Shown in pieces: positions 52,788-61,107 of a DNA stretch of 64,000 nt (the first letter of the stretch is position 1; every line of letters begins with the position of its first letter). Location: the NCBI RefSeq assembly GCF_001895005.1, contig NZ_BCXH01000009.1, forward strand, positions 1 through 64,000, read 5' to 3'. Below the pieces are notes generated by a model that was given only the letters and a program-made list of their open reading frames with translations, did no database searches and was not told the DNA's origin. The DNA is from Rhodococcus yunnanensis NBRC 103083. Lineage in GTDB: Bacteria > Actinomycetota > Actinomycetes > Mycobacteriales > Mycobacteriaceae. The translations under genes and the position numbers were made by a program.

Positions 52788-54437
52788 CTACTCGGCTCTG
52801 CCGGAGTCCATTTCGCGAATCAGGTGGGTGCTCATCTTCACTGCCTGGTCGGTACCGTCGGCGTTCTCGATGTACACCGCGAACGCGAGATCACCGCGAT
52901 TGGCGATGAACCAGCGATCGTCACCGCTGTTACCGGCGAATCCGGTCAGCCCGCCGTAGGAGTCGAGGCCCTCGGCATGGGCCGAGTTCTGCAGCATCTC
53001 CCGCAGGCGTGCCAACGCGTCGGGTGCGATCGAGTCACTCGTCTTGTCGGCGACGGCTGTCTGACCCGCAACGATGAACGGCAGCGGGGCGGCACCACGA
53101 GCTATCGACGCACCGATCTGCGCGAGACCGAACGGTGTGACGGCGCTGTCCGTGGTTTCGTTGCCCACGGTGCGGATGCGATCGATCGAGTTGTTGCCCG
53201 ACGGAATCTGTCCGGTGTACGCGTCGAGCCCGGGCATCGCGTAGTTGACGCCGAGACCCAGCTGCGTTGCATTGTCGCTGTCACCCGAGCGGACGACGTC
53301 GAGCAGGTCTTTCGCCGAACCCAGTGGATACATCCCGGAGAACGCGATCTGTCCCTGCTCGTTCGCGTAGCTGTTCTGCGCCGCTGCGACGACCGCACCG
53401 GTCGAGGGAACGATCGCGACGATCGACGCGGGTGTCCCGACGCTGACCACTGCTTCCTCTGCCGCCAACTGAATTCGCGGGTCGAGCGTCGAGTGCAGGT
53501 CGGGACCTGCGGGTCCCTGGAATCCGGCTTGACGGGTCACCGAGCCGTCGGGCCCGGTGACGTCGATGCCCCATCCGGCGGTCGAGTCGCGATTCTCCTG
53601 CCACGCGTTTCGCAGCGAATCCAGCAGAGGCGAGGTGATACGACGGTCACCGGCGATCAACTTGGGCGTCTGTGCGACGACCACACCGGGGATCGCACGT
53701 AGATCCTCCTCGAGGACGGCGAAATCGTCGTCGCGCAGATTGACCGCGAGGATCGAGCTACCCGGCGTCGCAGCGAGCTCGTCCTGCAGCGAGCCTGCGG
53801 TGATCAACGGTGCAACGACATCGATGACGTCGGCCAACCGCGCTGTGGACGCGGCGGGATCCTGCATACGGGTGGGATCGAGCAGGATCGCGTTGATGGT
53901 CCGTTCGTTCATGAGGACGTTCTGAGCGGCGTCGAACACCAATGGTGGTGGCGCATCGGTGCGCACATAACGGACGGACCCACCACCAGGCAGGTCCGGT
54001 GCGAGAATGTCGGGCTCCCAGCTGATGCGCCACCCGACGCTGAGTTTCTTGGCGGTGCCGCGGGTGGAGTACGCCCAGTCCTTGCCGTCGCCGAAGTTCC
54101 AGTCCGAGGCGAGGGTGAAGAATCCGGAGGAGTCGTCGAGACCGATGAACTGCGAGACCTCGAATTCGCCCGTCGGTGGCCCGCCTCCCGCCAGACCGTC
54201 GAACATCTGCGAGATGCTCGACGCCGCGGCGTTGGGATAGGACGTCAGATCGGCTGCTGCCTGGACGTCACGATCGTTGAGTGCTGCGACGAAGTCGTCG
54301 ATCAACGCGGCGCCTTCGCTCGGCGGTTTTTCGAGCATCCACACCGCACCGGTAGCGGTCAGCGCAAGACTCGCCCCCACAGCAACTACATAACGTCCCC
54401 GTATCGCACCCACGCGCGCCGCCCTCCCAGAACCCAT
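52788..54437 (-). CDS. Penicillin-binding protein-like transpeptidase paralogue with lost catalytic motifs
   Basis: The protein has 549 residues with an N-terminal membrane anchor (about 14-36), then an NTF2/MecA_N-like domain (VAALNDRDVQAAADLTSYP), a dimer domain, and a transpeptidase domain (from about 330). It is clearly homologous to the neighbouring 607-residue PBP. The active-site serine motif is S374-A-K-D instead of SxxK. The stretch that holds SxN in the neighbour (FARSCNTT) is missing, and KTG is replaced by FAG (GLTGFAGNSGDD). It therefore cannot be an active transpeptidase and is probably a regulatory or scaffold pseudo-enzyme. The frame is intact, which argues for selection. Confidence 0.85.
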   Translation of the reverse strand: MGSGRAARVGAIRGRYVVAVGASLALTATGAVWMLEKPPSEGAALIDDFVAALNDRDVQAAADLTSYPNAAASSISQMFDGLAGGGPPTGEFEVSQFIGLDDSSGFFTLASDWNFGDGKDWAYSTRGTAKKLSVGWRISWEPDILAPDLPGGGSVRYVRTDAPPPLVFDAAQNVLMNERTINAILLDPTRMQDPAASTARLADVIDVVAPLITAGSLQDELAATPGSSILAVNLRDDDFAVLEEDLRAIPGVVVAQTPKLIAGDRRITSPLLDSLRNAWQENRDSTAGWGIDVTGPDGSVTRQAGFQGPAGPDLHSTLDPRIQLAAEEAVVSVGTPASIVAIVPSTGAVVAAAQNSYANEQGQIAFSGMYPLGSAKDLLDVVRSGDSDNATQLGLGVNYAMPGLDAYTGQIPSGNNSIDRIRTVGNETTDSAVTPFGLAQIGASIARGAAPLPFIVAGQTAVADKTSDSIAPDALARLREMLQNSAHAEGLDSYGGLTGFAGNSGDDRWFIANRGDLAFAVYIENADGTDQAVKMSTHLIREMDSGRAE

Positions 54438-54596
54438 GCCCCATCTTAGTCACTCCAGTCACACGCGTAACAAGCACGGGATACACACACTCTGGTCACG
54501 ATTGCGCTACACCCCACCGCCCGCCACGAAATGCGTGACCATATGTTGACCAATCGTGACTGCCATTACAAGGGTATGAATGCCTCGAATATGCAG

Positions 54597-56420
54597 TCAG
54601 CGCAGGAACCTCCCCGCGGCCTCGAGCGCAGGGGCCGAACTCTGACCGCCCGCCACGAACACCGCGAACGCAAGATCGCCCTGAATCCCGACGAACCAGC
54701 CGTGCGCGCCTTCGTTGTTCGGCCCGAATTCTGCGGTGCCCGTCTTACCCAGCAGCCCGGGAATGTCCTGGAGCTGCGTCGCGGTCCCGCCGGTCACCGT
54801 CTCACGCATCATCGTCCGAATCTGCTCGGCAACCTGGGCGTCCACGGGAGGCGGGGTCGTATCCGCCGTTCCCGGCTGCCCGCTGACCAGCGTCGGCGCC
54901 GTCAGCGCACCACGTGCGATCGACGACGCCACCAGCGCCATCCCGAACGGCGACGCCGTCACCTGCCCCTGCCCGATGGCCGATTCGACGCGTTGCGCCG
55001 GGGTGTCGGCGAGAGGGACGCTGCCGGTGACGGTGGTCAGGCCAGGGGTCACGTAGTCGACGCCGAGGCCGTACTGCAACGCGGTCTGCTGCAACCCGTC
55101 GGCCGGGAGCCCGACGCCGAGGCGTCCCATCGTCGTATTGCACGACCGCGCGAAGGCCGTGTGCAGCGGAACGGCACCGAGGTCGAAGTTGTCGTCGTTC
55201 GGGATCTGCCGTCCTTCGATGTTCTCGGTGCCCGGGCACGGGAGGATCGTGTCGGGGGTGGCGGTACCCGCTTCGAGAGCCGCCGAGGTGGTCACCGTCT
55301 TGAACGTCGATCCAGGCGGATACAGACCGGTCAAAGCGATGGGACCTTCGGCGTCGGCCGCGGCGTTCTGCGCCACGGCGAGAACGTTGCCGGTCGACGG
55401 CTGCACAGCGACGATCGCGGACTGCTGCGGCAACGACGCCAACGCGTTCTCGGCTTTCAGCTGCAGGCCGGTGTCGAGCGTCGTGGCGATGTCGGGGGCC
55501 GCTGTGGCGTCGATACCCGCCAGCTGTTCGACGGTTCCGTCGGCTTTCACCGCTTGAATCGCCCACCCCCTGTTCTCGACGAGCTGCTGCTGCCACAGAT
55601 CGGATACGCCGGCCAACGCGGGCGAGGCCAGGGTGCGGTCGGTCGTCAGCAACCGTGTCTGCGGGGCGAGCGTGACGCCGGGCAGTGCAGCGAGCGGCGC
55701 CGCGATCGGATCGACGTCGGACTGCCGCAGCGGTACCACCGTCACGGTCTTTCCTTGTGCGGCAGCTAGATCCGAGGCAATCGACTCGGCGGTGATCGTG
55801 GGCACGACCCTGCCGATGTACGACGCGACAGCGGCAGGGTCGGCCGCGGCGTCGACGTTCACCAGGGTCACGACCTGTTGCGACATCAGTTCACCACCTG
55901 CGCGGTCGAACACCTTCGGGGTGACGAGTGCATCGGTCGGGGTGTATCGAATCGTGGTGTCGGCAGCCAATCCCGGAGCCAGAACGGCGGGATCCCAGTC
56001 GATCTTCCAGCCCTGATCGGTCTCGGTCGCCGTTGCCTGCGTGTCGTACTGCCACTGCTTGGGTTCGCCGTCAGGCTCCTCGGTGCCGTCGGTCGTCGTC
56101 GAGAAACGCCACGTCGCATCGAGTGTCACCTCTGCACCCTCCTCGGAGGTGGATGCGACGGCGAAGTCCGGGGTGGCGGTGACGGTTCCGCCTGCACTCA
56201 AGCCGTCGTACAGGCCGGTGAGCGCCGCGGACGCGGCGGCAGGATCGGTGGTGAGCGCCGCGGCTGCGTCGGCGGCGCCGCTGTTGACGGCATCGACGAA
56301 CTGCTGAGCTGTGGTCTGTGGTTCGGGTGGACCGTCGTCGCTGCATCCGGCGAGGACCAGTGCCACGGCAGCTACGAGGGCGGAAACCGTCTTCTTCGAT
56401 GTGCGCACAAACCCGATCAT
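54597..56420 (-). CDS. Penicillin-binding transpeptidase lipoprotein (PBP-lipo type)
   Basis: This is a 607-residue lipoprotein class B PBP. The lipobox is LVLAGC (Cys about residue 26). An NTF2/MecA_N-like domain (about 35-150) precedes the dimerisation domain, and the transpeptidase domain has complete catalytic motifs: S371-T-F-K374 (YPPGSTFKTVT), S426-C-N428 (ARSCNTTMG) and K559-T-G561 (LLGKTGTAEFG). It would cross-link peptidoglycan outside the membrane and bind beta-lactams. The layout equals mycobacterial Rv2864c. It lies upstream of the inactive paralogue on the same strand, 159 bp away. Confidence 0.93.
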   Translation of the reverse strand: MIGFVRTSKKTVSALVAAVALVLAGCSDDGPPEPQTTAQQFVDAVNSGAADAAAALTTDPAAASAALTGLYDGLSAGGTVTATPDFAVASTSEEGAEVTLDATWRFSTTTDGTEEPDGEPKQWQYDTQATATETDQGWKIDWDPAVLAPGLAADTTIRYTPTDALVTPKVFDRAGGELMSQQVVTLVNVDAAADPAAVASYIGRVVPTITAESIASDLAAAQGKTVTVVPLRQSDVDPIAAPLAALPGVTLAPQTRLLTTDRTLASPALAGVSDLWQQQLVENRGWAIQAVKADGTVEQLAGIDATAAPDIATTLDTGLQLKAENALASLPQQSAIVAVQPSTGNVLAVAQNAAADAEGPIALTGLYPPGSTFKTVTTSAALEAGTATPDTILPCPGTENIEGRQIPNDDNFDLGAVPLHTAFARSCNTTMGRLGVGLPADGLQQTALQYGLGVDYVTPGLTTVTGSVPLADTPAQRVESAIGQGQVTASPFGMALVASSIARGALTAPTLVSGQPGTADTTPPPVDAQVAEQIRTMMRETVTGGTATQLQDIPGLLGKTGTAEFGPNNEGAHGWFVGIQGDLAFAVFVAGGQSSAPALEAAGRFLR

Positions 56421-56494
56421 GCCTGAGTCGTGGCGAATTTCTCAGTATCGGTGTAATTGTGTAAGTGTGTAATCAATCAACCTCAGGAGATGTC

Positions 56495-57040
56495 ATGAGA
56501 CAGCACGGAAGAAAATTCGGGCGCCCCGGCGGCTGGCAACAGGCCGATGTTCCCGACGCGGTCGACGCAGGCGAATGGTTCAGCGGCAGGCTTCCCGACA
56601 GCTGGTTCGCAGGTGACGCCACCGTCGAGATCGACCGCGAGGAAATCGTCGTCATCGGCGAACTGCCCACCCCCGAGGACGCGTCGACGGCGTCGACCGA
56701 AGGCCGGATCGCGCGGTTCCGAGAGACCACACGCCAGGAGAGAATGCAGATCGCTGACGAGGCAGAGGCTCGATACGGACGCAAGGTCGCGTGGGGCGTC
56801 GCCGTCGACGGTGAAGCAGTGCTCTTCACTCACCTGGCAGTGCCGGTGATGACGAGGCTTCGTCAGCCCGAGCGCAAAGTGCTCGACACTCTGGTCGACG
56901 CCGGTGTGGCGCGCTCGCGTGCCGATGCACTGTCCTGGGCCGTCAAACTCGTCGGCGAACACACCGAGGAGTGGCTCGGCGAGTTGCGTGAGGCCATGAG
57001 CAAGGTCGACGACCTGCGCAAGAAAGGCCCCGCGTCGTAA
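56495..57040 (+). CDS. Conserved-looking hypothetical protein
   Basis: The protein has 181 residues with a good AGGAG before ATG 56495. The N-terminal 25 residues are basic and Gly-rich (RQHGRKFGRPGGWQQADV). A middle acidic beta-like part contains EEIVVIGELPTP, and the C-terminal helical half (KVLDTLVDAGVARSRADALSWAVKLVGEHTEEWLGELREAM) resembles a ribbon-helix-helix or helical dimer in form. No signal peptide or membrane segment is seen. I do not recognise the family. A GTGTAA-like triplet repeat precedes it (about 56455-56473). It is divergent from the PBP gene. Confidence 0.7.
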   Translation: MRQHGRKFGRPGGWQQADVPDAVDAGEWFSGRLPDSWFAGDATVEIDREEIVVIGELPTPEDASTASTEGRIARFRETTRQERMQIADEAEARYGRKVAWGVAVDGEAVLFTHLAVPVMTRLRQPERKVLDTLVDAGVARSRADALSWAVKLVGEHTEEWLGELREAMSKVDDLRKKGPAS

Positions 57041-57101
57041 ATCAGTTGCGCAAGGACCGCGGCGGGGTTTAACGTTGCTTTCGCCTTGTTGCCAACAGAA
57101 T

Positions 57102-57169
57102 CGGAGAGGCCGTTGCTCTTCTAGAGGTCAGTTCGCTTGCTTGTACGCACGCACACCTCTGGAGCAATC
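57102..57169 (+). promoter_or_regulatory. Possible attenuator leader of the ABC-F gene
   Basis: GGAGAGG (57102-57108) is followed by a three-codon frame TTG CTC TTC TAG (57112-57123). Its stop codon runs into AGAGGT (57123-57128), which is complementary to ACCTCT (57155-57160) directly before the GGAG ribosome site of the ABC-F gene. Ribosome-controlled leaders are common for ABC-F antibiotic-resistance genes. The stem is short and the reading frame minimal, so this is only a candidate. Confidence 0.3.
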
Positions 57170-58747
57170 ATGTCTACTTCTTCACTGCGCATTTCCGATC
57201 TTTCGTTCACCTGGCCCGACGGCGATCCGGTTTTCGACGGCCTCGATGCCGTGTTCCCCAGCAGCAGAACAGGTCTCGTCGGATCGAACGGTTCAGGCAA
57301 GTCCACTCTGCTCAAACTCGTAGCCGGGGAGTTGATCGCACAGAGCGGATCGATCACCGTTCCCGGCACGCTCGGCTACCTTCCCCAGGACATCGCACTG
57401 CGGGCGGGCCGACGCGTCGACGAGATCCTGCGGTTGCGCGAGCTGCGAGAGGCGTTGCACCGCATCGAGTCCGGCACTTCGAGCGAGGACGACTTCGCGA
57501 CAGTCGGTTCGCGATGGGATGCCGAGGAGCGTGCGGTCGCCCTGCTGGACAAGCTCGGTCTCGGCCACATCGTCTCCGAGCGCGCCGATCTGGATCGGGT
57601 GGTCGGGTCGTTGTCCGGTGGTGAATCGATGCTGCTCGCGCTCACGGCGGAACTGCTGGCCGAGCCCGATGTCCTGCTGCTCGACGAGCCGACCAACAAT
57701 CTCGACATCGACGCCCGCCGTCACCTCCACCAGGCGATCACAGCGTTCAGCGGCGTACTGATCGTGACGAGCCATGACCTCGAACTTCTCGAGATCATGG
57801 ACGGCACGGCGGAAGTGCGCGCCGAGCGTGACGGCATCACGCGGTTGCGAATGTTCGGCGGCAACTACGCCCACTATCGCGACGTCGTCGATGCGGAACA
57901 GGAGGCAGCACGCGCGGCACTGCACGACGCGAAAAACGATGTGCGCAAGCAGGAACGCGAACTGGTAGAAACACGAACCAAGCTCGACCGACGCCTGCGG
58001 TACGGCAAGAAGATGGCCGAACAGAAGCGGGAGCCCAAGATAGTCATGGGCAATCGCAAACGGGCGGCGCAGGTTTCGGCCGGCAAGTTGCGCAACAACC
58101 ATCTGGAGAAGGTCGACGACGCCCAAGCCGCACTCGCATCCGCCGAGGATCGACTGCGTGACGACAGACAGGTACGCGTCGACCTGCCTGCGACCGAGGT
58201 CCATGCGGGGCAGAAGATCGTCGAGATCGACGAGCTCGACATCGTGGGACCGGAGCGGATCGCGCTGATCGGCCCGAACGGCAGCGGCAAGACGACGTTG
58301 TTGCGTGCACTCGAATCGGCAGGGCCATCGGTGCCGTGGCGGTATCTACCCCAGCGGCTCGACGTGTTCGACGAGTCGAAGACGGTCGCGGAGAATGTCG
58401 CCGACGTCGCCGAACACGCGTCGAACGAGCAGATTCGAGCACAGTTGGCGCGCTTCCTCTTCCGCGGAAACGACGCCGATGCCGTCGTGGCAACCCTGTC
58501 CGGCGGTGAACGATTGCGGGCCGCACTCGCCCGGATCCTGCTCGCCGAGCCTGCGCCGAGATTCCTCATGCTCGACGAGCCGACCAACAACCTCGACCTC
58601 GCCAGCAGAGCACACCTCACCGAGGCCCTCGCGGGGTATCGGGGTGCCCTGATCGTCGCGAGCCACGACCTGGCGTTCCTGCGCGATCTCGGGCCGACGA
58701 GGTGGGTGGAGTTGGAGCGAATGTCACATTCAGTCACCTCGGAGTGA
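57170..58747 (+). CDS. ABC-F family ATP-binding protein
   Basis: This 525-residue soluble protein has two ATPase domains. The first has Walker A GLVGSNGSGKSTLLK, signature LSGGESMLLAL and Walker B LLLDEPTNNLD. The second has Walker A ALIGPNGSGKTTLLR, signature LSGGERLRAAL and Walker B LMLDEPTNNLD. They are joined by a charged coiled linker (about 240-330, KRELVETRTKLDRRLRYGKKMAEQKREPK). There are no membrane segments. Such proteins act on the ribosome; several actinobacterial members protect it from antibiotics. ATG 57170 with GGAG upstream is chosen. Its last residues (ERMSHSVTSE) are encoded by a unit of the intergenic repeat family. Confidence 0.92.
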   Translation: MSTSSLRISDLSFTWPDGDPVFDGLDAVFPSSRTGLVGSNGSGKSTLLKLVAGELIAQSGSITVPGTLGYLPQDIALRAGRRVDEILRLRELREALHRIESGTSSEDDFATVGSRWDAEERAVALLDKLGLGHIVSERADLDRVVGSLSGGESMLLALTAELLAEPDVLLLDEPTNNLDIDARRHLHQAITAFSGVLIVTSHDLELLEIMDGTAEVRAERDGITRLRMFGGNYAHYRDVVDAEQEAARAALHDAKNDVRKQERELVETRTKLDRRLRYGKKMAEQKREPKIVMGNRKRAAQVSAGKLRNNHLEKVDDAQAALASAEDRLRDDRQVRVDLPATEVHAGQKIVEIDELDIVGPERIALIGPNGSGKTTLLRALESAGPSVPWRYLPQRLDVFDESKTVAENVADVAEHASNEQIRAQLARFLFRGNDADAVVATLSGGERLRAALARILLAEPAPRFLMLDEPTNNLDLASRAHLTEALAGYRGALIVASHDLAFLRDLGPTRWVELERMSHSVTSE

Positions 58748-58828
58748 GCGAATGTCACATCCGGTCACTTAGAGTGAGCGAGGGCGTCATCCGGTCACTC
58801 AGGGTGCGCGACTGGGCCATTCGCTCAC
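58713..58828. repeat. Array of four ~25-bp near-palindromic repeats (locus 3)
   Basis: There are four units in the same orientation as locus 1. The first (58713-58737) lies inside the ABC-F coding region, and the second overlaps its stop codon. The fourth is diverged (GTGCGCGACTGGGCCATTCGCTCAC core region). The array separates the ABC-F gene from the alpha/beta hydrolase gene by only about 110 bp. Confidence 0.9.
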
Positions 58829-58857
58829 CGGGTTACTGCCGGGTGCATGATGGACGG

Positions 58858-59655
58858 GTGGACTTCGCAACCAACCCGAACGACGGCATCCGGATCGCGT
58901 ATCAGGTCGTCGGCTCCGGACCGCCGCTGCTGCTGGTACATGGGAGCCTGCTGACGCACACGATCTGGCGAACATTCGGATACGTCAAGGCCTTACGCCC
59001 GAGCCGCGCGCTCATTCTCGTCGACATGCGTGGGCACGGTCGCAGTGACAAGCCGCACGAGATCGACGCATACCGAATGGACACCGTCACCGACGATCTC
59101 GTGGCGGTACTCGACGCAGCCGGAATCGCCAGGACCGACTACTGGGGATACTCGTACGGCGGCCGCGCTGGTCTGTCGCTGACGGCGAAAGCTCCCGAAC
59201 GGATCAGCAGCCTCATCGTCGGGGGTGGATCGCACGGGCCGCAGGCGGGCGCGTTCGATCGCCTGTTCTTCCCCGGGTGCGCGGACGTACTGGAAACACG
59301 CGGCATGGACGGCTTCATCGACGAGTGGAACAAGCACCGACTGTTCCCGGTGGATGCAGCCACCCGGGCGGTGTTTTCGGCGAACGACGCCTCCGCGATG
59401 GCAGCCTACTTTCGTGCATCCGACGTCGAACCGGGATTGTCCGACGAAGCACTGCGGCAGTTCACCGTCCCCAGTCTGTTCTATGTGGGGTCGCAAGATC
59501 ACACCCGTTTGGACGACGCGCACGCGGCAGCCGACCTGGTCCCCGGCGCTGAACTCCACCTCATCGACGGTTTCGACCACTCGACGACTCCCGCCGCGAG
59601 CACCGAGGTCCTCAGCGTCGTCCACCCCTTCCTTACAGTGCATCCTCAGGCATGA
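58858..59655 (+). CDS. Alpha/beta hydrolase
   Basis: The protein has 265 residues. The opening GIRIAYQVVGSGPPLLLVHGSLL contains the oxyanion HG. The nucleophile elbow is YWGYSYGGRAGL (GYSYGG), the acid is in VGSQDHTRLDDA, and the His is in LIDGFDHSTTP. This is the general hydrolase fold with complete triad candidates. GTG 58858 was chosen because upstream residues are only translated repeat units. The substrate is unknown. The gene is bracketed by repeat arrays at both ends, in the same orientation. Confidence 0.85.
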   Translation: MDFATNPNDGIRIAYQVVGSGPPLLLVHGSLLTHTIWRTFGYVKALRPSRALILVDMRGHGRSDKPHEIDAYRMDTVTDDLVAVLDAAGIARTDYWGYSYGGRAGLSLTAKAPERISSLIVGGGSHGPQAGAFDRLFFPGCADVLETRGMDGFIDEWNKHRLFPVDAATRAVFSANDASAMAAYFRASDVEPGLSDEALRQFTVPSLFYVGSQDHTRLDDAHAAADLVPGAELHLIDGFDHSTTPAASTEVLSVVHPFLTVHPQA

Positions 59656-59682
59656 CGGCGATCGGGTTCCGGTAACCTCGGC

Positions 59683-59833
59683 GTGAGCGAATGTCACATC
59701 TGGTCACCCCCGAGTGAGCGAGGGCGACATCCGGTCACTCAGAGTGAGCGAGGGCGACATCCGGTCACCCCCAAGTGAGCGAAAGCCACATCCGGTCACC
59801 ACCCCAACGTGAGCGAATGTCACATCCGGTCAC
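59683..59833. repeat. Array of five ~25-bp near-palindromic repeats (locus 4)
   Basis: Five units in the same orientation as loci 1 and 3 lie at 59683, 59714, 59744, 59775 and 59809. Subtypes A, B, B, a GAAAGCCACAT variant, and A follow one another. It fills the space between the hydrolase stop and the leader of the monooxygenase gene, and ends in a C-rich tail. Confidence 0.9.
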
Positions 59834-59894
59834 ACCCAAACACCCCCAAACCCGCGAACTCAGACCGAACCAGCAGAATACGCGATTGAATCAT

Positions 59895-59906
59895 CTTGAT
59901 TTCAAG
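59895..59906 (+). promoter_or_regulatory. Palindrome upstream of the SsuD-type gene
   Basis: CTTGA-TT-TCAAG is a perfect 12-bp palindrome 21 bp before the TTG start and 9 bp before the ribosome site. It resembles the TTGAA-CC-TTCAA element at the yceI promoter. It may be an operator in the 5' leader. Confidence 0.4.
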
Positions 59907-59927
59907 TCTGGCGCCGGGAGGGAAGAC

Positions 59928-61097
59928 TTGCCACAATCGGTCAACATGTCCCTGCGTTTTCACTGGTTCCTGCCCACGTACGGCGACTCGCGCAACCTGA
60001 TGGCCGGTGGCCACGGATCGTCGATGTCCGGTGATCGGCCGGCGACGCTGAAGTATCTGAACCAGATCGGCGCTGCGGCCGAGAACAATGGCTTCGAAGC
60101 AGTGCTCACCCCGACAGGTGCGTGGTGTGAGGACGCGTGGCTGACGACGGCCATGATGATCGACACCACCGAGACTCTCAAGTTCCTCGTAGCGCTACGG
60201 CCCGGTTTGCTCAGCCCGACTCTCGCGGCGCAGATGGCCGCAACTTTCCAGTGGCAGTCCGGCGGCCGGCTGCTGCTCAATGTCGTCACAGGCGGCGAGG
60301 ACCACGAGCAACGACGGTTCGGCGACTTTCTCGACAAGAACGAGCGTTACGCGCGCTGCGGCGAGTTCCTCGACGTGACCCGGAGGTTGTGGGCGAACGA
60401 TGGCCCGGTCAGCTTCGAGGGCAAGTACATCAAGGTCGAAGATGCTGCGCTGCAACGACATCCGAATCCGGTGCCGCCGATCTTCTTCGGCGGTTCCTCG
60501 CCCGCGGCAGGCACCGTCGCGTCGCAGTTCGCCGATACGTATCTGACGTGGGGTGAACCACCCGCCGCAGTGGCGTCGAAGATCGCGTGGATTCGGGATC
60601 TGGCCGAGGTACAGGGTCGCACACTCGATTACGGCATTCGCCTGCACGTCATTTCACGCGATACCTCCGAGCAGGCGTGGGCCGAGGCAGATCGCCTGCT
60701 CGGCAATCTCGATCCGCAGACGGTCGCGTCGGCGCAGGAAAGTCTGTCTCGCTCGGTCTCCGAGGGGCAGCGCCGTATGCGTGAACTTCACGGCGGCGGT
60801 GAGGCATACGTCAGCGGTGCCGATGCCCGCACCCTCGAGGTTGCACCGAATCTGTGGACCGGTGTCGGCTTGGTCCGCGGCGGAGCGGGCACCGCGCTCG
60901 TCGGTTCGCACGAGGAGGTGGCCGATCGTATCGCCGAGTACAGCTCCATCGGGCTCGACCACTTCGTGCTGTCCGGCTACCCACATCTCGAGGAGGCATA
61001 CCATTTCGGCGAGGGTGTCCGGCCCATCCTCGAAAAGCGTGGGCTCGTTCGCTCACGCGCCCGCGAAAACGCCTCTACAGGAACACCGTTCCTGTAG
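59928..61097 (+). CDS. FMNH2-dependent alkanesulfonate monooxygenase family protein (SsuD-like)
   Basis: This approximately 389-residue luciferase-fold enzyme carries the marks RFHWFLPTYGDSRNL at the N-terminus, NNGFEAVLTPTGAWCEDAWL, MAATFQWQSGGRLLLNVVTGGEDHEQRRFGD, and PPIFFGGSSPAAG, all of the SsuD/dimethyl-sulfone monooxygenase branch. It releases sulfite from sulfonates with reduced flavin. TTG 59928 was chosen because GGGAGGG lies 5 bases before it; ATG 59946 has no ribosome site, and upstream codons only translate repeat units. No transporter or reductase gene is adjacent. It converges on the acyl-CoA synthetase gene. Confidence 0.88.
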   Translation: MPQSVNMSLRFHWFLPTYGDSRNLMAGGHGSSMSGDRPATLKYLNQIGAAAENNGFEAVLTPTGAWCEDAWLTTAMMIDTTETLKFLVALRPGLLSPTLAAQMAATFQWQSGGRLLLNVVTGGEDHEQRRFGDFLDKNERYARCGEFLDVTRRLWANDGPVSFEGKYIKVEDAALQRHPNPVPPIFFGGSSPAAGTVASQFADTYLTWGEPPAAVASKIAWIRDLAEVQGRTLDYGIRLHVISRDTSEQAWAEADRLLGNLDPQTVASAQESLSRSVSEGQRRMRELHGGGEAYVSGADARTLEVAPNLWTGVGLVRGGAGTALVGSHEEVADRIAEYSSIGLDHFVLSGYPHLEEAYHFGEGVRPILEKRGLVRSRARENASTGTPFL

Positions 61098-61102
61098 AGG
61101 CG
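61070..61102 (-). terminator. Terminator overlapping the SsuD-type gene's 3' end
   Basis: A perfect 15-bp stem (61070-61084 with 61088-61102) has a three-base loop. Read on the minus strand it is followed by GTTTTC, so it fits termination of the acyl-CoA synthetase transcript. It contains the stop codon of the convergent monooxygenase gene and may terminate that too. Confidence 0.8.
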
Positions 61103-61107
61103 AGTCC

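Noticed and set aside
58702-58857. N-terminal extension of the alpha/beta hydrolase
   Set aside because: The extra residues are translations of the intergenic repeat units; the hydrolase fold begins right after GTG 58858.
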